In this document: positions 1 to 13,170 of the stretch, piece after piece
Numbering within the stretch: position 1 is the stretch's first letter
Layout of the letters: each line of letters begins with the position of its first letter
NCBI GenBank assembly: GCA_900660155.1
Contig: CABFPE010000050.1
Span: forward strand, 442,619-506,618
Direction of reading: 5' to 3'
Source of the DNA: Hofstenia miamia
Taxonomy: Eukaryota; Xenacoelomorpha; Acoela; Hofsteniidae
Length of the DNA: 64,000 nucleotides
Translations under genes and position numbers: made by a program
The notes under the pieces: model-generated
What the model was told of the DNA's origin: nothing
Seen by the model: the letters and a program-made list of their open reading frames with translations, nothing else
Databases searched by the model: none

Positions 1-1339
1 TGCTGAAACTGACAATAAAATGCAATAGGCAAACGCAAATATTTCTGCTGATGCAACAGAACTCTCGTTTACTTTAAGTCAGCCTGATAAAAAGTTTCAT
101 AAATTGGAAATTTTGCAACCACTAACATGGCATCTAAAAATATCAGAAACATAAAAAATATCAAGATTTATTTAGCCTTAAACAGCCTTGTATCCTTTAA
201 AAAGAACAAACCAGCGAATTCCACATTTGCAAGCTCATTAGCAAACTTGCAAATCGTAAGGCATGGACACATCTATTGCTGAACGTACTTAAATGTAATG
301 CTGAAAAGTGTAACAAACTTTTGCTGTGTCTAAAGTGTATGAAAAAATTAACAATTTTTCTTTGAAAATTCCAAATTTTTAGAAAGTATTTTGATTCACT
401 CCATACCTAATGTTTAGGTAAACATAAAGTTTAAACCCATGGGAGTAATAACGGACTTTAACTGGTTTTCTTATCTGTAGATAGACCTCCCAAGCCAGTT
501 GACGCGTCCCATACGCAGTCAGAAGGATCACTCCTCTACCTCAGGGTGCTGTCAGATTTTGAATATCTATATTTGATTTTGAGTTAAAACCATAAAACTA
601 TGTTCAAGAACCATAGAAGAAGCAGCAGCTTAAGCTTAGGTGAAATTTACTCTTGCAGCCATTCTATTGCTAAGTGAAACACTAATTGGTTTGCAACCAT
701 TTTAAGAAGTCTTTAATATTATTTAAGAGTCATAAGACCAGGTATCTTTTTATAAATGTAAAGTGATTTACTTAAACTCCAATGCCTAAAATAATTTATT
801 GCTGCATGGAAATTGCTGAGGGAAGTCATCAAAAGAGCAATCTACGCTGACACATATTACCTACAGCCATTTAAAAAATATATTTTGTATATAACCTAGG
901 GTAGGGTCCGTACCTATGAAAAAAAAAGCTCCTTGGCTTGTCCGTGCTCGTATGCTATGGCCTTTATGCTCGTAGCTAAATGATATTGGACTAAAATTGC
1001 TTGATGAAATAAGAAAACCTTCAACTGTGCTATTAAAAAGAAACATACTTAAACTATCACAGCCATCAATGAAGTTTATATCAATAAACAATAAAGTTTT
1101 TGTTGAAATCACTGAAAAGTATAATTTTACAACTATAAAATCATAATTAAGTCCCGATTTGAGCAAATTAATCAAGTTTTGTCAATAATTGATAACGTGT
1201 GCTTCAAAGATCATAGCCATAATAAGGGCTAGAATTTATATGCCTAAGGTATAAAGCAAATTTTTACGCATGTTTGGACACAGTTTTCTTTAACATATAT
1301 TTCCATGATAGATCGCACATTCCATCGTATTTTACACGT

Positions 1340-1700
1340 GAATGTCACAGATACAAAATATTTCAATGAATTGTATCTGTTCCTGCAACACCTCGAAACT
1401 GAAGGCTCACAAATATTGGAAATTTTAAAACTAATTTACTTGCTGGACGTCCTGAAGCCATAACGCAACTGCAAAGGCGGTTATTTCTTTGCAGCGAGTT
1501 TGAGATACTTGATAATGTTATAGAACTAATACAGGAGGAGATGTACAAGAAAAAGCAGAATGTCCTACAAGAAATCTCTATTTACTATCCATGAGAACAT
1601 TTGCACAAGCTATAAAGAAAAAAACCCATGCAGTTGATTTTAATCCTTTAAATGTTCCTATATACAGAAGTGTGCCTCTAGTCTTGGTGGGTCAAATTTA
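1340..1700 (+). pseudogene. Possible decayed transposon coding remnant
   Basis: Two overlapping + frames look protein-like for AT-rich DNA. The first reads KYFNELYLFLQHLETEGSQ, then ILEILKLIYLLDVLKP. The second reads RRLFLCSEFEILDNVIELIQ, then EEMYKKKQNVLQ. Joined by one shift they could be a piece of a hAT-type transposase. No diagnostic motif is present, and the call is weak. Confidence 0.2.
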
Positions 1701-3228
1701 AACACGATTATTCATGACTGTTGATCACTTGAAACAACCTTAATGTTTCTATTAGTATAAATGTGTATACCTTGGTAATTGAATAGCTGTTGCCTTTAAT
1801 GTAGGTTTTGTACATATTTTAAAGCACATTTCCGAAATTTCGGCGCATTATTTGACAACGAATGTTTCCGGATATTTTAAGGCATATAAACCCGGGCCCT
1901 AACCATAATTGACAGCACCCAAACAGTATGAAAATAATGAAATTGAAATTACACTGCACTGCTAGTATGACATTGAAAAATAAATAAATTACATTAATTC
2001 ATCTTCTGATGTTAGCTTCTTACGCTAAAATATGTTGTACACAAGTGCTATATTATTAATATTGCAATAACAGATGACAGTGAAATGGTATTCCTTAAAA
2101 TTGATGAAGGCAATGAATTTTTTGTATAATATTTTATGTACTGTTTTGTAATTTCTACGATAAATCTACATGAAGGTTAGTATTACACCAAATACATATA
2201 CATGTACATAGATATATGGAATAGACCTAGTGTACATCAAACAAATGCTTTTAAAAATATAGATTCTCAAGTAACATCGACAAATATTCATGCAGAGCCC
2301 GTATTCCAGGCCCGTGCTTGTAATATAAAAGCCCGTGCCCGTTACGGGCCCTATCCCAGCGTATAACAGAAGGCATTTATAACAACTTTTGCATAAACAA
2401 TGACGAAAAATAAAAAATTAATATAAATTTTCACACAACTTTATAAATTGTATTATCTTACTAATCCAATATGTTTTAATGGGCTAAGCGAAAATTTCTT
2501 TGAACGATAAAAATAAATCAAATGGAGGCAGAAGTTAATCACTTGGATAAATATTTCATTAAAATTTCGTCACCCAGCCATTTGGCAAAAAATATCATTG
2601 GCTAAATATAATTTGATTTTAATAATTTCTAATGAAATTAAGTATCTATTAAAGCGTTCAATTAGTCAAAGCGCATATCGCTTAAGTCCTGAATGAATTT
2701 TCCAGAAATTTATTTATTATATACAAAATTTATAATCAAATTCAATTATATTAATTTATTTTTAATGAGAAAAAAATATATGGATACCATTCAAAGCAAT
2801 AAAAGGCAGAATATTAAAACGTACAAGGCGTAAGCACACGTAAAACCTCGATAGAAAGAAAATTTATTTCGAATATTTTTTGGCAAATATGTACCTATCC
2901 ACCTAGTCGATTCAAGCAAAGCAATATGACTATTGCAAGCCTTTACTGTTAAAAAATTTTGGTTGGTTTTGGACATTTGAAGGGATGGTAAGGTTTTTGG
3001 TTGGGGTATCTCTTCAACTTTCATTAGAAACTTGTTACTCCAATGTTATTGCGGATATAGGCAGCCGTTGCTTCGAAAGTTGGTTATGGATTTCTTGGAA
3101 TAAAAAATGTCTACTCTTTTTATTTATCTGTAATATATTTATATGTTGTACAAGCATGCAATGCAATGTAATAGTTTATATTAAATTATTTGAAAAAACA
3201 ACATAAGAAGAATTTCATTCTCTTGGAG

Positions 3229-3229
<1 letters not shown>

Positions 3230-3270
<41 letters not shown>
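3230..3270. repeat. (TA)n microsatellite
   Basis: About 20 uninterrupted TA units in AT-rich non-coding sequence. Confidence 0.98.
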
Positions 3271-3273
<3 letters not shown>

Positions 3274-3777
3274 GTATATAGATGAAAAATGAGTTTTCAC
3301 TGGCTGACGCTTCGAAGGAATTGTTAAAGTGGGACACATTTTCCAAATCCATTGTTATTCCCATGGTTGCTTGCTTGTGTATTAACATTGACAAGGAATG
3401 CGAAGGCGTAAAAAAAGTTCATGGCAAAAATTTAAAAATTTAATAGCGCAAAGTCACAATTATTAAGTAACAAAATTTGTTTTTAACATAGTTTCCTTTA
3501 AAAAAACTGTGCATTTGTCTCGATGATATTTCCATGGCCTTATGCTATCTTCGCAGAGGCCACCTCATGTTTCATCTTTAGTCTCTAAGCATGTGCCCTT
3601 TAGTTATGAATTCAATTTGTGAAATATAACATATGTTATGGGCAAGTAATGGATTTAAGGAGAATGGTAAAATATTTAAGCTCAATGTAATTTTTTGTTA
3701 ACTTAGGAATTCACTCCAACATTTTCATGGGGAAGGAAAATGTTGAATTCTATTCTATTTGGAAGAATACACTTGCA

Positions 3778-3843
3778 AAGTTTCGAAGCATATCTTCAAA
3801 TTAATCTCGAGTGAAATATACAGAAGTGTCTCTATTGCTCAAT
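3778..3843 (+). repeat. Dispersed 65-bp repeat, copy 1
   Basis: It shares TTTCGAAGCA, AAATTAATCTCGA and GAAATATACAGAAGTGTC with the inverse of 7904-7968. The match stops sharply outside this core on both sides. Confidence 0.7.
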
Positions 3844-4928
3844 AAGTATCATTTTCAATGATTCAATTATTTGTTCAGGTTTCCAGATATGTTTTACCAA
3901 AGTCTTATACTGGTCTTCATTGAGAAGTTTCAGTAAACGAATGTAATGCTTATGAGATTAATTCACTCCGACTACATGAATCTAGAAGTCCATATCAAAT
4001 ATAGTGAAATATCTTCATGAATTCGATCGGTGAATATTTTACATTCATAATTATTTCACTGCACATTTTACTTGAAAATGTGTATGGTGTCCACATACAT
4101 ACATACATATATAAATAGGGTTAGGTTTAGGTCCTAAGATATGATATTTTAGAATTAAGAGTACAGCTACAATCAGAGTTGGACGCGGACCAACCTGTAA
4201 CTATTGCTTTAGCATTTTTACCAGGCGCCATGATGAAAGCTATCCAAATTTTCATGTCTAGAAAACTTGCAGTATTAAAACTCTTCTGATTTAGTTTTTT
4301 GTTTTGATTTTAAAATGGTTGGTTTGAATTGCATCTCTTATCCCTGTGGTTGCAAATAAATTGATATGTGGTTGCATATTTTCTTCTTAATTGTAACTCT
4401 TATTTTAATAGAGTGTTATCACATTAGACAGCCTTGTGGTTTTCTTGTAAAAACGTGGAAAAATTGAAATTACAGGTAACTTCCTCCACTCGAGATGTGT
4501 GAAGATATCATTGTTCTTTAAATTTCAATGTGACAGGCTGACAGAGTGAGCAGATTAACTTGTTATCATGTGACCCTATTAAGTAAATTAACTCATGGCG
4601 CACCTAAATTGCACCGCCTTATTGTACTACCATTGCAAGAGTTGTGGGAATAATTATAATCAGACCAAAAAATTCCAACCTGAAACATTTTCGGACCAAA
4701 TTTGCACATTCAGAAATGCTAATTGAATTACTTTGTAAGGCAATGATCAAGATTATAAATTTCAATTCAATTAATTATGCTAACATATTTTAGGCGATAT
4801 GCATAAATTTTTCTTTTTATAAAATTTTCAAAAATTGTAATTTCCACTTGCTTACACACATCTGATAGTGTGGAAGAACAAGCTACATTGATCAAATTTG
4901 ACTCTAGTTAATTTATTTCTTTATTGAT

Positions 4929-4929
<1 letters not shown>

Positions 4930-4956
<27 letters not shown>
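4930..4956. repeat. (TA)n microsatellite
   Basis: About 13 TA units followed by imperfect TA-rich sequence. Confidence 0.97.
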
Positions 4957-4962
<6 letters not shown>

Positions 4963-6706
4963 TATCTAAAAAATCTCAGCTTTTGATTGTACCCAAGAGT
5001 TTGATATGCACCAATTTACAACATACTGTAGTAAAGTGTATTGTTCAACACAAATCAACTAAGCTGTTCTTATGTTCCCGAAAATAATAAATAAACGTTC
5101 TGAACCCATCATGGCCTAATAAATTATATTTACTACTGATGTAATAATAATTGCAATATAATGAATGACACATTTAAACATGTAACTCACACTAGGATAT
5201 ATCAATTTGCCAATAATTTCTGCCTAATAAATGCTGACAAAGAAATTTTTTCTACCAAAAATTACAGAGTGGTACTGAAAATTCTTTTAAGTGTTTGCAT
5301 ACAATCACATGAAAAATAATATTGTAAAAATTCTTTACAATGCCTCTCAGTTTAATAAAACATATAAAATAAGTTTAGTCAATAATTCATGTACAATATA
5401 CCGATGGCAGGAAGCCATTCCATTGTGATTTAGATGCTGAAATTGGGAAAGAATAATATTTGGCAAAACTCTACTGACAAGAAATTTAGTCGCAGAATAG
5501 TTTTTTAATGCGCTTTTTCACCGTTATGATATTATTTTTTATTCGATTTCAAGAAGTAAAATACTAAAATTGGTGTTTTTAACATTCAATGTTAAACGTA
5601 ATCTGAGGCATCTATTAAAAAATGTAATTCACTACCTGTTACGTAAAATATAAGGTTATGAGGCTTCAATTTTACATAAGAAAAAATATGGAAAAATCAA
5701 TATCTTTCCTTGCAAATTGTATAAAATTAAACTCCCGATCAGATAAATTCAGATGTAGCTATATTTCTATATTTCTTTGATTAACCTTTATTGTTTAGTA
5801 CCAACCAGCTAATGATATTAAATTCGAAGGAAATATTAATAAAATTTAATCAATGTTGTAAAGTGTTATTTCATATTGAGAAATATCAATTAGATACAAA
5901 ATCGAACATTTGATGTCCTTGTTCAATAACAGAATTCAATGCACACATATGCACAAAAAGTATTTTACTTTTGTCAACATTTTTTACAGACATATTTTGT
6001 TTAATCGTGGCTTGAAGTTTGCAATAAAGTATTTCAAATATATTTTATATTGTCTATAATTATTTTTTATTAATTACAATTGTGTTCCTATTGTACTTCT
6101 CTCTCCCAAATAGGATCCTCTTGTACAAGAACGATAATTATAATTTTCACTTTGTATTTTTCCTCTCATAGTGTATTAGAAAAACCGTATTTTTGAAAGC
6201 TAAAAATGAAGCAAGTGACCTGAAATTGATTTAGAATTTTATTATAATTATTATTATTAGTATGGAATTTGCCAACAATCCAATTTGAATAGAATTGATG
6301 GAAATCCAGCAGAAGTAAAATTTCGAACAAATGTTTAAGATAATCGAATTAAATTGAATTTGGTTTTAGTAATGCGGAAATGTAAAAATGAATTTAACGT
6401 CAAATTCGACTAAACCTTGACTTCGTAAATTTTAAGCATTTAATGAATTTCAATGTAATTACCAATCCGATTAAAAGTGATAATAGAGAAGTAATATTTA
6501 TTTTCATGTGAATTAATATTTCCACCAATAAATGAGGAAATTAAAATGATTAACTTACAATATTATCATAATTTAATATTAAATTTAATATTGCATATAT
6601 AAATTAATTCCATAAGTTTTTCTCTATTAAATATTGATGAAGAAATACTTCCGAGTACTACATAATTTTCTATCAAGCAAAACTAGTTAGGCACACGAAG
6701 TGGCTA

Positions 6707-6726
6707 CTATTATTATTATTATTATT
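6707..6726. repeat. (ATT)n microsatellite
   Basis: About seven ATT/TAT units. Confidence 0.95.
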
Positions 6727-7085
6727 AAAAAGTAAAAACATCCCAAATCGAATGCCTCATATTATATTTTATATTTCTATCTAATCAGTTTTTGGGATAT
6801 TTTAGAGAACATACTCATTCATTACAGTCTACTTTGTATATAAACGAACTTCAAAAATAGGGATTTAAAAGTTTTTCTGAAAATTTTTTCCATTAATTCT
6901 GCCATTGAGAAATGAAACGATTTACCAGTGATAACTAAACAATTGAGAGTTTACTATAAATTAAAGCGGAAATTAATGTTCATTTATTTCTCAAAATACT
7001 CTTCAATTTCACAAAGCACCCTGGAAAGGATATAGATTCTATAATATGTTTTTGTTTATTTAAATGCTTCAACTTAGTTTAGTTG

Positions 7086-7087
<2 letters not shown>

Positions 7088-7116
<29 letters not shown>
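7088..7116. repeat. (TA)n microsatellite
   Basis: About 14 TA units. Confidence 0.97.
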
Positions 7117-7119
<3 letters not shown>

Positions 7120-7903
7120 GTAAATATATACTTTTCTGTTAATTAAAGTGCTTTCAAAAAAATGCTAAAAATTTATTTATTTGCTATGATATTATAATTG
7201 CTTTTCAAACTTAATCAATTTTTCTAGCTTAATTAAAAGTATGAAGTAATTTATGTTTTCCAACATACTTTGATTTCGAAATGAATGCCAATGTTAATAA
7301 AACAAACTTTATTATAATCGAAAGAGTTCTAAAAAATTTGACCTCTTTGGTAAAACCATATTTATAGCAAATAAAAATTCTACAGAAACCAAAATTCATA
7401 ATATAATTTTACAATTTATTTGGAAATTCAACATAATAAGACCACTAAAATAAAAAAAATTTTTATGATAGCGTTTTTTCAAATTTTGATGTTATACTTT
7501 TGCACTAACTTAGTTTTTGATGAACTTAGCAATTTGCTTCAATAAAATTTATGGCATAATTGATCAAAAGTAGTTACATGTATGTTGAAAATAAAATTTC
7601 AGGTTAATGAGTGATATCCAATGGATGATAACTCCATAGGCATGTTTCACACGAGAGGTCCAAATCAGTAGTATTTTTCGAATGAACAATTAATCTGTAT
7701 TCTTTTGGCAACAAAATAGTTAGAAAAATATTAAATTTATGTATGCAAAATATTAAATGGTTCGTTATGAGAACTCTACTTCAGAGAAGTTTGAATAATA
7801 AATTTAATCAGATATTTTATTCAGAACGTTAATAGACCATTAATTTCTGCGTATAAATGCATCAGTAATAAAAGGAGATGATAATTTAATTTAGTTTAAA
7901 TGC

Positions 7904-7968
7904 ATTGAGCAATAGAGACACTTCTGTATATTTCATTCGAGATTAATTTGCAGATTTGCTTCGAAATT
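7904..7968 (-). repeat. Dispersed 65-bp repeat, copy 2 (inverted)
   Basis: Inverted relative to 3778-3843, with about six mismatches by eye. Confidence 0.7.
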
Positions 7969-8718
7969 TTAATTCCAACTATTTTGTCAATCATTCTTTT
8001 TTCTGAATTAGTTATTATGCAATTAAGTTGCTTATGAACACCGAGCAAAATTTATCAGCAAATCAATGAATAAACCTTTCAAAAACTAGGTTATTCTATG
8101 AAATCGAGGTGGTGAGAAAATTGATTGTAATTAGTTTTGGCCGAGATTTCTAGAAGAGTCTGCTCACATCATTCGTAAAATATGAACGTATATTTTATCA
8201 TGATATTGATTTTTATAATTAGTAATTTCAAGCAATAATAGATCACTTACTCCTCTATTAGGTTTGGAGGTTTATTTATTTATTTACATATTCCCAGTTC
8301 TTCTACTATTTCAATTTTATGATTGCTTTATTTAAACAAACTTCTAACAAACCGCTTGGATCTTAATGGTTTTGATTATATATCTTTATATTACCCAAAC
8401 CGCCCAGAATTACTTTTTTTACATTTTTAATCTTTTTCAAGTAAACCGTGTGAAGAAATCAAAGACAGCTTACTTGTATTTTAACTGGATCACTCGCTTG
8501 GCAACATTAATTTATTTGATGATTATGGCACTGCCAAAAAATCTGCTAGTTTTTTGCAGACTACATCTCAATTGCATTTTTAATATTGATATTCGATGAG
8601 CACATTATCATGATTGCTCATGCAATTCATGCCAATAATCTTGCAGTTCATCATTCTCTAAATGATTTTGTTGACTGTTTAATATATTTGTAAACCTGTG
8701 CTAGGGTAATAAATCTAT

Positions 8719-8719
<1 letters not shown>

Positions 8720-8751
<32 letters not shown>
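8720..8751. repeat. (AAT)n microsatellite
   Basis: About ten AAT units. Confidence 0.97.
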
Positions 8752-9301
8752 TTCAACTTTTTGCAAAAAAATTAAGTTTGTGACTTTCCCAGACATTCAA
8801 CAGGAAACAATTGTTTGGTTTCATTATGATATAAAGGAATGGAATTTAAAATTATTCTTGTTCTGATGTCAGTGTTCCAGCTGTTACAACCATTCTACCA
8901 AATGAATTACAAAAATATTCAAGGCAACAGCGTTTTTAATATAGCATGTACTTTAGAAAAAATATCGTTTTGGAAATAAAATTAGTGAATAAATTACGCC
9001 TGGTAAATTTGTTAATGACTTCATAGAGTAAGGGCCTGTGAATATTTGAAATTTAGAGTAGAGTCCAGTACACGAACAACAAGAAGACAAAATTTAAAAG
9101 CGATGTGAAATGGGAAAAATGCATTAATAATCATTATTATATGTATTTACACTAAAAAAATTCGAATGTTTAAAAACTCTGTACAACAAATGAGATTCTA
9201 TTAGGAGTCTTAACTTCTAAATAAGGCGTTATAGAACAGTAGACTTAGTGGATGATCATATACTTGCTGCTATCCTCTCAATAGGAATGGAGTGTTACGA
9301 T

Positions 9302-9831
9302 TCTATTATAAGATCTCAAAATCCAGGAATGGACATAGCATTACGTAAAAAAACTCAAAATGAGTTCTGCTTAAGATATCATTATCATTAGAATACTAAC
9401 ATTTACGGAAAACGTCTCTTTTGTACCTACCTATTGGCGATGTTTGGGTGTTGTGATTAATGTTGTGCGGCTGGTGTTTATTGACTGGCCACAGCTCGCC
9501 TATATATTTTATTTGAACCATCGGCCGGCTGCGGCCGTGATGCCAAAGACCGCAGAAGGCCACAAATATTATAGCCGCTCCCGGCCGTAAAATGTTTATG
9601 TATATAACATTCACCGCATTTTTCATTATTTATCATGACTTACACCCACCTTGAATAAAACTCATTAAGCCCTGCTTAATTATATTTGCAGGGTAAAGAA
9701 AAGTTAAGCTTACGGCCGCTAAGAACCGTTATTTGAAAATTGAAGCCATAGCTGAGCGTGGTTCAGGCAGTAGCAAATCTTTAGCCACGACTTACGGCCG
9801 GTCATTACCAAACCACAGTAGCAGCCAAAGC
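9302..9831. repeat. First copy of a 530-bp direct duplication
   Basis: The segment is repeated at 9833-10362 with an offset of 531. I found only one base difference (GTTTGGGTG here, GTTTGAGTG there). The copies are separated by a single N at 9832, which indicates an unresolved join. The segment is unusually GC-rich for the window, with several CGGCCG or CGGCCGG palindromes. No convincing gene is visible in either strand. Confidence 0.95.
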
Positions 9832-9832
9832 N

Positions 9833-10362
9833 TCTATTATAAGATCTCAAAATCCAGGAATGGACATAGCATTACGTAAAAAAACTCAAAATGAGTTCTG
9901 CTTAAGATATCATTATCATTAGAATACTAACATTTACGGAAAACGTCTCTTTTGTACCTACCTATTGGCGATGTTTGAGTGTTGTGATTAATGTTGTGCG
10001 GCTGGTGTTTATTGACTGGCCACAGCTCGCCTATATATTTTATTTGAACCATCGGCCGGCTGCGGCCGTGATGCCAAAGACCGCAGAAGGCCACAAATAT
10101 TATAGCCGCTCCCGGCCGTAAAATGTTTATGTATATAACATTCACCGCATTTTTCATTATTTATCATGACTTACACCCACCTTGAATAAAACTCATTAAG
10201 CCCTGCTTAATTATATTTGCAGGGTAAAGAAAAGTTAAGCTTACGGCCGCTAAGAACCGTTATTTGAAAATTGAAGCCATAGCTGAGCGTGGTTCAGGCA
10301 GTAGCAAATCTTTAGCCACGACTTACGGCCGGTCATTACCAAACCACAGTAGCAGCCAAAGC
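9833..10362. repeat. Second copy of the 530-bp duplication
   Basis: Near-identical to 9302-9831. It is most likely the same locus placed twice at a scaffold join. Confidence 0.95.
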
Positions 10363-11370
10363 GGCAAAACACATATGGTTATACATACTAACTATCACTA
10401 AAGAAAAATTCATTTTTATCGCTTATTCCTGATTTAGCTATTTTCTGGCGCAATAGAAGAAACAGTGAGTTCCACGCTTACCACATATTATGCGGGCCAA
10501 TAGAGTGCATATGAATGGAATCTTAAGTTTTTTAACACCGCACGGAACGACTGCAAGCACTGCAATAAAATATCCCAATATCGAAAAGAAAATCTACAAA
10601 AAAAATTTCTAGTACTTTGAGCTGAAAAATAGTGTATCACACGACATTAACCCAACCTTGCAAGGAACACTTAATTAGAAATATTTCTGTCACCAAATGG
10701 CCTTAGATGATTATTTGCGATGCAATCAATTTAAGTGACATTCGTTTCAAGGATTTTCGACTAGAATAAAATAGAAAACTCTCAACAACAATACTACCGT
10801 GTGAAAAGAGTAAATTCTATTGAAAAGTAGAATGGATATTCTCTAAACGTCCAAATCTAATTAATTACTTTATTGCATCAATGGAAACGTGCTAGTTTGC
10901 AAGTGCACTTCAGTAAGCTTGCGCAACATCAAAACTCTACAAAGTTCTTTGATTGAAAAATTCAGAGTTGTGAAGTATATAGCTACTCACTGAAAAAACC
11001 GCTTTATATGTTTTATATTACTATTACATCAGAATCCCATTAAAGCACAATAATTCGTTTCAATTCTAGCAAATTTCATGAAGTTTTCAACTTGAACTGT
11101 TTTACCATTCACACAATCTATACTTTCAAGAGCACATTGTCGCCAGGGTTGTCTTAAACACCACACTTAATCCAGAATTATTTGAATGAATGACTGCTTT
11201 TTAAGAATTAACACTGTATTAAGTTGATCTTAGTAATATTACACTGATTAGTCTGTATTATACTGCTATTAATAAGTTTAGTACATTTCTAATTTGAAGA
11301 AGAAACGTTCGCATTCGATAAATGCTAAATGTCACACTACAATTTAAAAAATACAATATATATATATATA
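10363..11370. other. Non-coding DNA before the first gap
   Basis: AT-rich sequence with no recognised gene or repeat, ending in a (TA)n tract at the N block. Confidence 0.6.
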
Positions 11371-12370
11371 NNNNNNNNNNNNNNNNNNNNNNNNNNNNNN
11401 NNNNNNNNNNNNNNNNNNNNNNNNNNNNNNNNNNNNNNNNNNNNNNNNNNNNNNNNNNNNNNNNNNNNNNNNNNNNNNNNNNNNNNNNNNNNNNNNNNNN
11501 NNNNNNNNNNNNNNNNNNNNNNNNNNNNNNNNNNNNNNNNNNNNNNNNNNNNNNNNNNNNNNNNNNNNNNNNNNNNNNNNNNNNNNNNNNNNNNNNNNNN
11601 NNNNNNNNNNNNNNNNNNNNNNNNNNNNNNNNNNNNNNNNNNNNNNNNNNNNNNNNNNNNNNNNNNNNNNNNNNNNNNNNNNNNNNNNNNNNNNNNNNNN
11701 NNNNNNNNNNNNNNNNNNNNNNNNNNNNNNNNNNNNNNNNNNNNNNNNNNNNNNNNNNNNNNNNNNNNNNNNNNNNNNNNNNNNNNNNNNNNNNNNNNNN
11801 NNNNNNNNNNNNNNNNNNNNNNNNNNNNNNNNNNNNNNNNNNNNNNNNNNNNNNNNNNNNNNNNNNNNNNNNNNNNNNNNNNNNNNNNNNNNNNNNNNNN
11901 NNNNNNNNNNNNNNNNNNNNNNNNNNNNNNNNNNNNNNNNNNNNNNNNNNNNNNNNNNNNNNNNNNNNNNNNNNNNNNNNNNNNNNNNNNNNNNNNNNNN
12001 NNNNNNNNNNNNNNNNNNNNNNNNNNNNNNNNNNNNNNNNNNNNNNNNNNNNNNNNNNNNNNNNNNNNNNNNNNNNNNNNNNNNNNNNNNNNNNNNNNNN
12101 NNNNNNNNNNNNNNNNNNNNNNNNNNNNNNNNNNNNNNNNNNNNNNNNNNNNNNNNNNNNNNNNNNNNNNNNNNNNNNNNNNNNNNNNNNNNNNNNNNNN
12201 NNNNNNNNNNNNNNNNNNNNNNNNNNNNNNNNNNNNNNNNNNNNNNNNNNNNNNNNNNNNNNNNNNNNNNNNNNNNNNNNNNNNNNNNNNNNNNNNNNNN
12301 NNNNNNNNNNNNNNNNNNNNNNNNNNNNNNNNNNNNNNNNNNNNNNNNNNNNNNNNNNNNNNNNNNNNNN
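11371..12370. other. Assembly gap, 1000 N
   Basis: Exactly 1000 N, entered from a (TA)n tract on the left and left through another on the right. Frames that appear to cross it are artefacts. Confidence 1.
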
Positions 12371-13132
12371 ATATATATATATATATATATATAGGAACTG
12401 TGGATACAAATTTTAAAATATCTACAAGGGGTTGGATAGAAAAAAATCTATACGGGCGCTAAATACTATGGCGGATGGCGCTGGATAAGGGTCCAAAAAA
12501 TTAAAGGTGACCCTATGAACAATCAGAACACGTCAAAAAGCAATTGAGTTAATTCCAAATTTTATTAAGATGAAGGCTTTTAGACATGTTACTATTTTCA
12601 CAGTGCTAAATAAATATTCATAAACATTAAGAAAAATTTTATTTGTGCATCGTAAATTGCTAGTATTAAGGAATTTTTATCTCAATAATTGCAAAATATA
12701 TCAGTATTTTCAAATTTAATTGAATCTCATATATTGCAGCTAAGATTGATTAGTGGGAATGCTCATGACAAGGTTTATTGGCGACGCATTATTTCGGGAA
12801 TAGGGCCAACCCATGATTGCATATAGTAGATCCCGTATGATTAATTCGTTGATGATAAATTAGATTAGTCACCAGCATAGTTTAAATCTTCACACATTAT
12901 GTAATTATATGTTTCTAACCATGTTTTGAAAGTAGATCAGTAATTTTATATTGACTTTTTCGCAATGTGGGTCTATGTATATATTCTTCTATTCTATTCT
13001 AAGCTAAAGTGAAGATAATAAACATACATTTCATAAGCACTATAATCAAAAGCACATAAGTGCAAGTGTGATAAGTGAAACTGGAAAAAGCACAAGTGAC
13101 GATAAGCGGAAATTTATTAAGCGATCAATTCA

Positions 13133-13136
<4 letters not shown>

Positions 13137-13169
<33 letters not shown>

Positions 13170-13170
13170 N
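13137..13170. repeat. (TA)n microsatellite ending in a single N
   Basis: A TA run of about 33 bases followed by one N at 13170. The N marks another join, here without a visible duplication. Confidence 0.95.

Larger units (their letters stand above)
1701..9301. other. AT-rich non-coding DNA
   Basis: Apart from the microsatellites and the 65-bp inverted pair listed separately, I see nothing supported here. Open frames are short and AT-biased. A small GC-rich patch (2296-2355) with GGGCCC-type motifs resembles the CCCG blocks elsewhere. Confidence 0.6.

Noticed and set aside
4114-4136. GGGTTAGGTTTAGG resembling telomeric repeats
   Set aside because: Fewer than three units and imperfect; no array.
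9396-9626. 76-codon minus-strand frame in the duplicated GC-rich segment (repeated at 9927-10157)
   Set aside because: No domain, and the opposite strand is equally open. The single base difference between copies is silent, but that says nothing with one site. Probably a by-product of GC content.
11258-12462. Long frames on both strands crossing the 1000-N block
   Set aside because: They consist of N and (TA)n translated as Tyr-Ile repeats and hold no real coding sequence.
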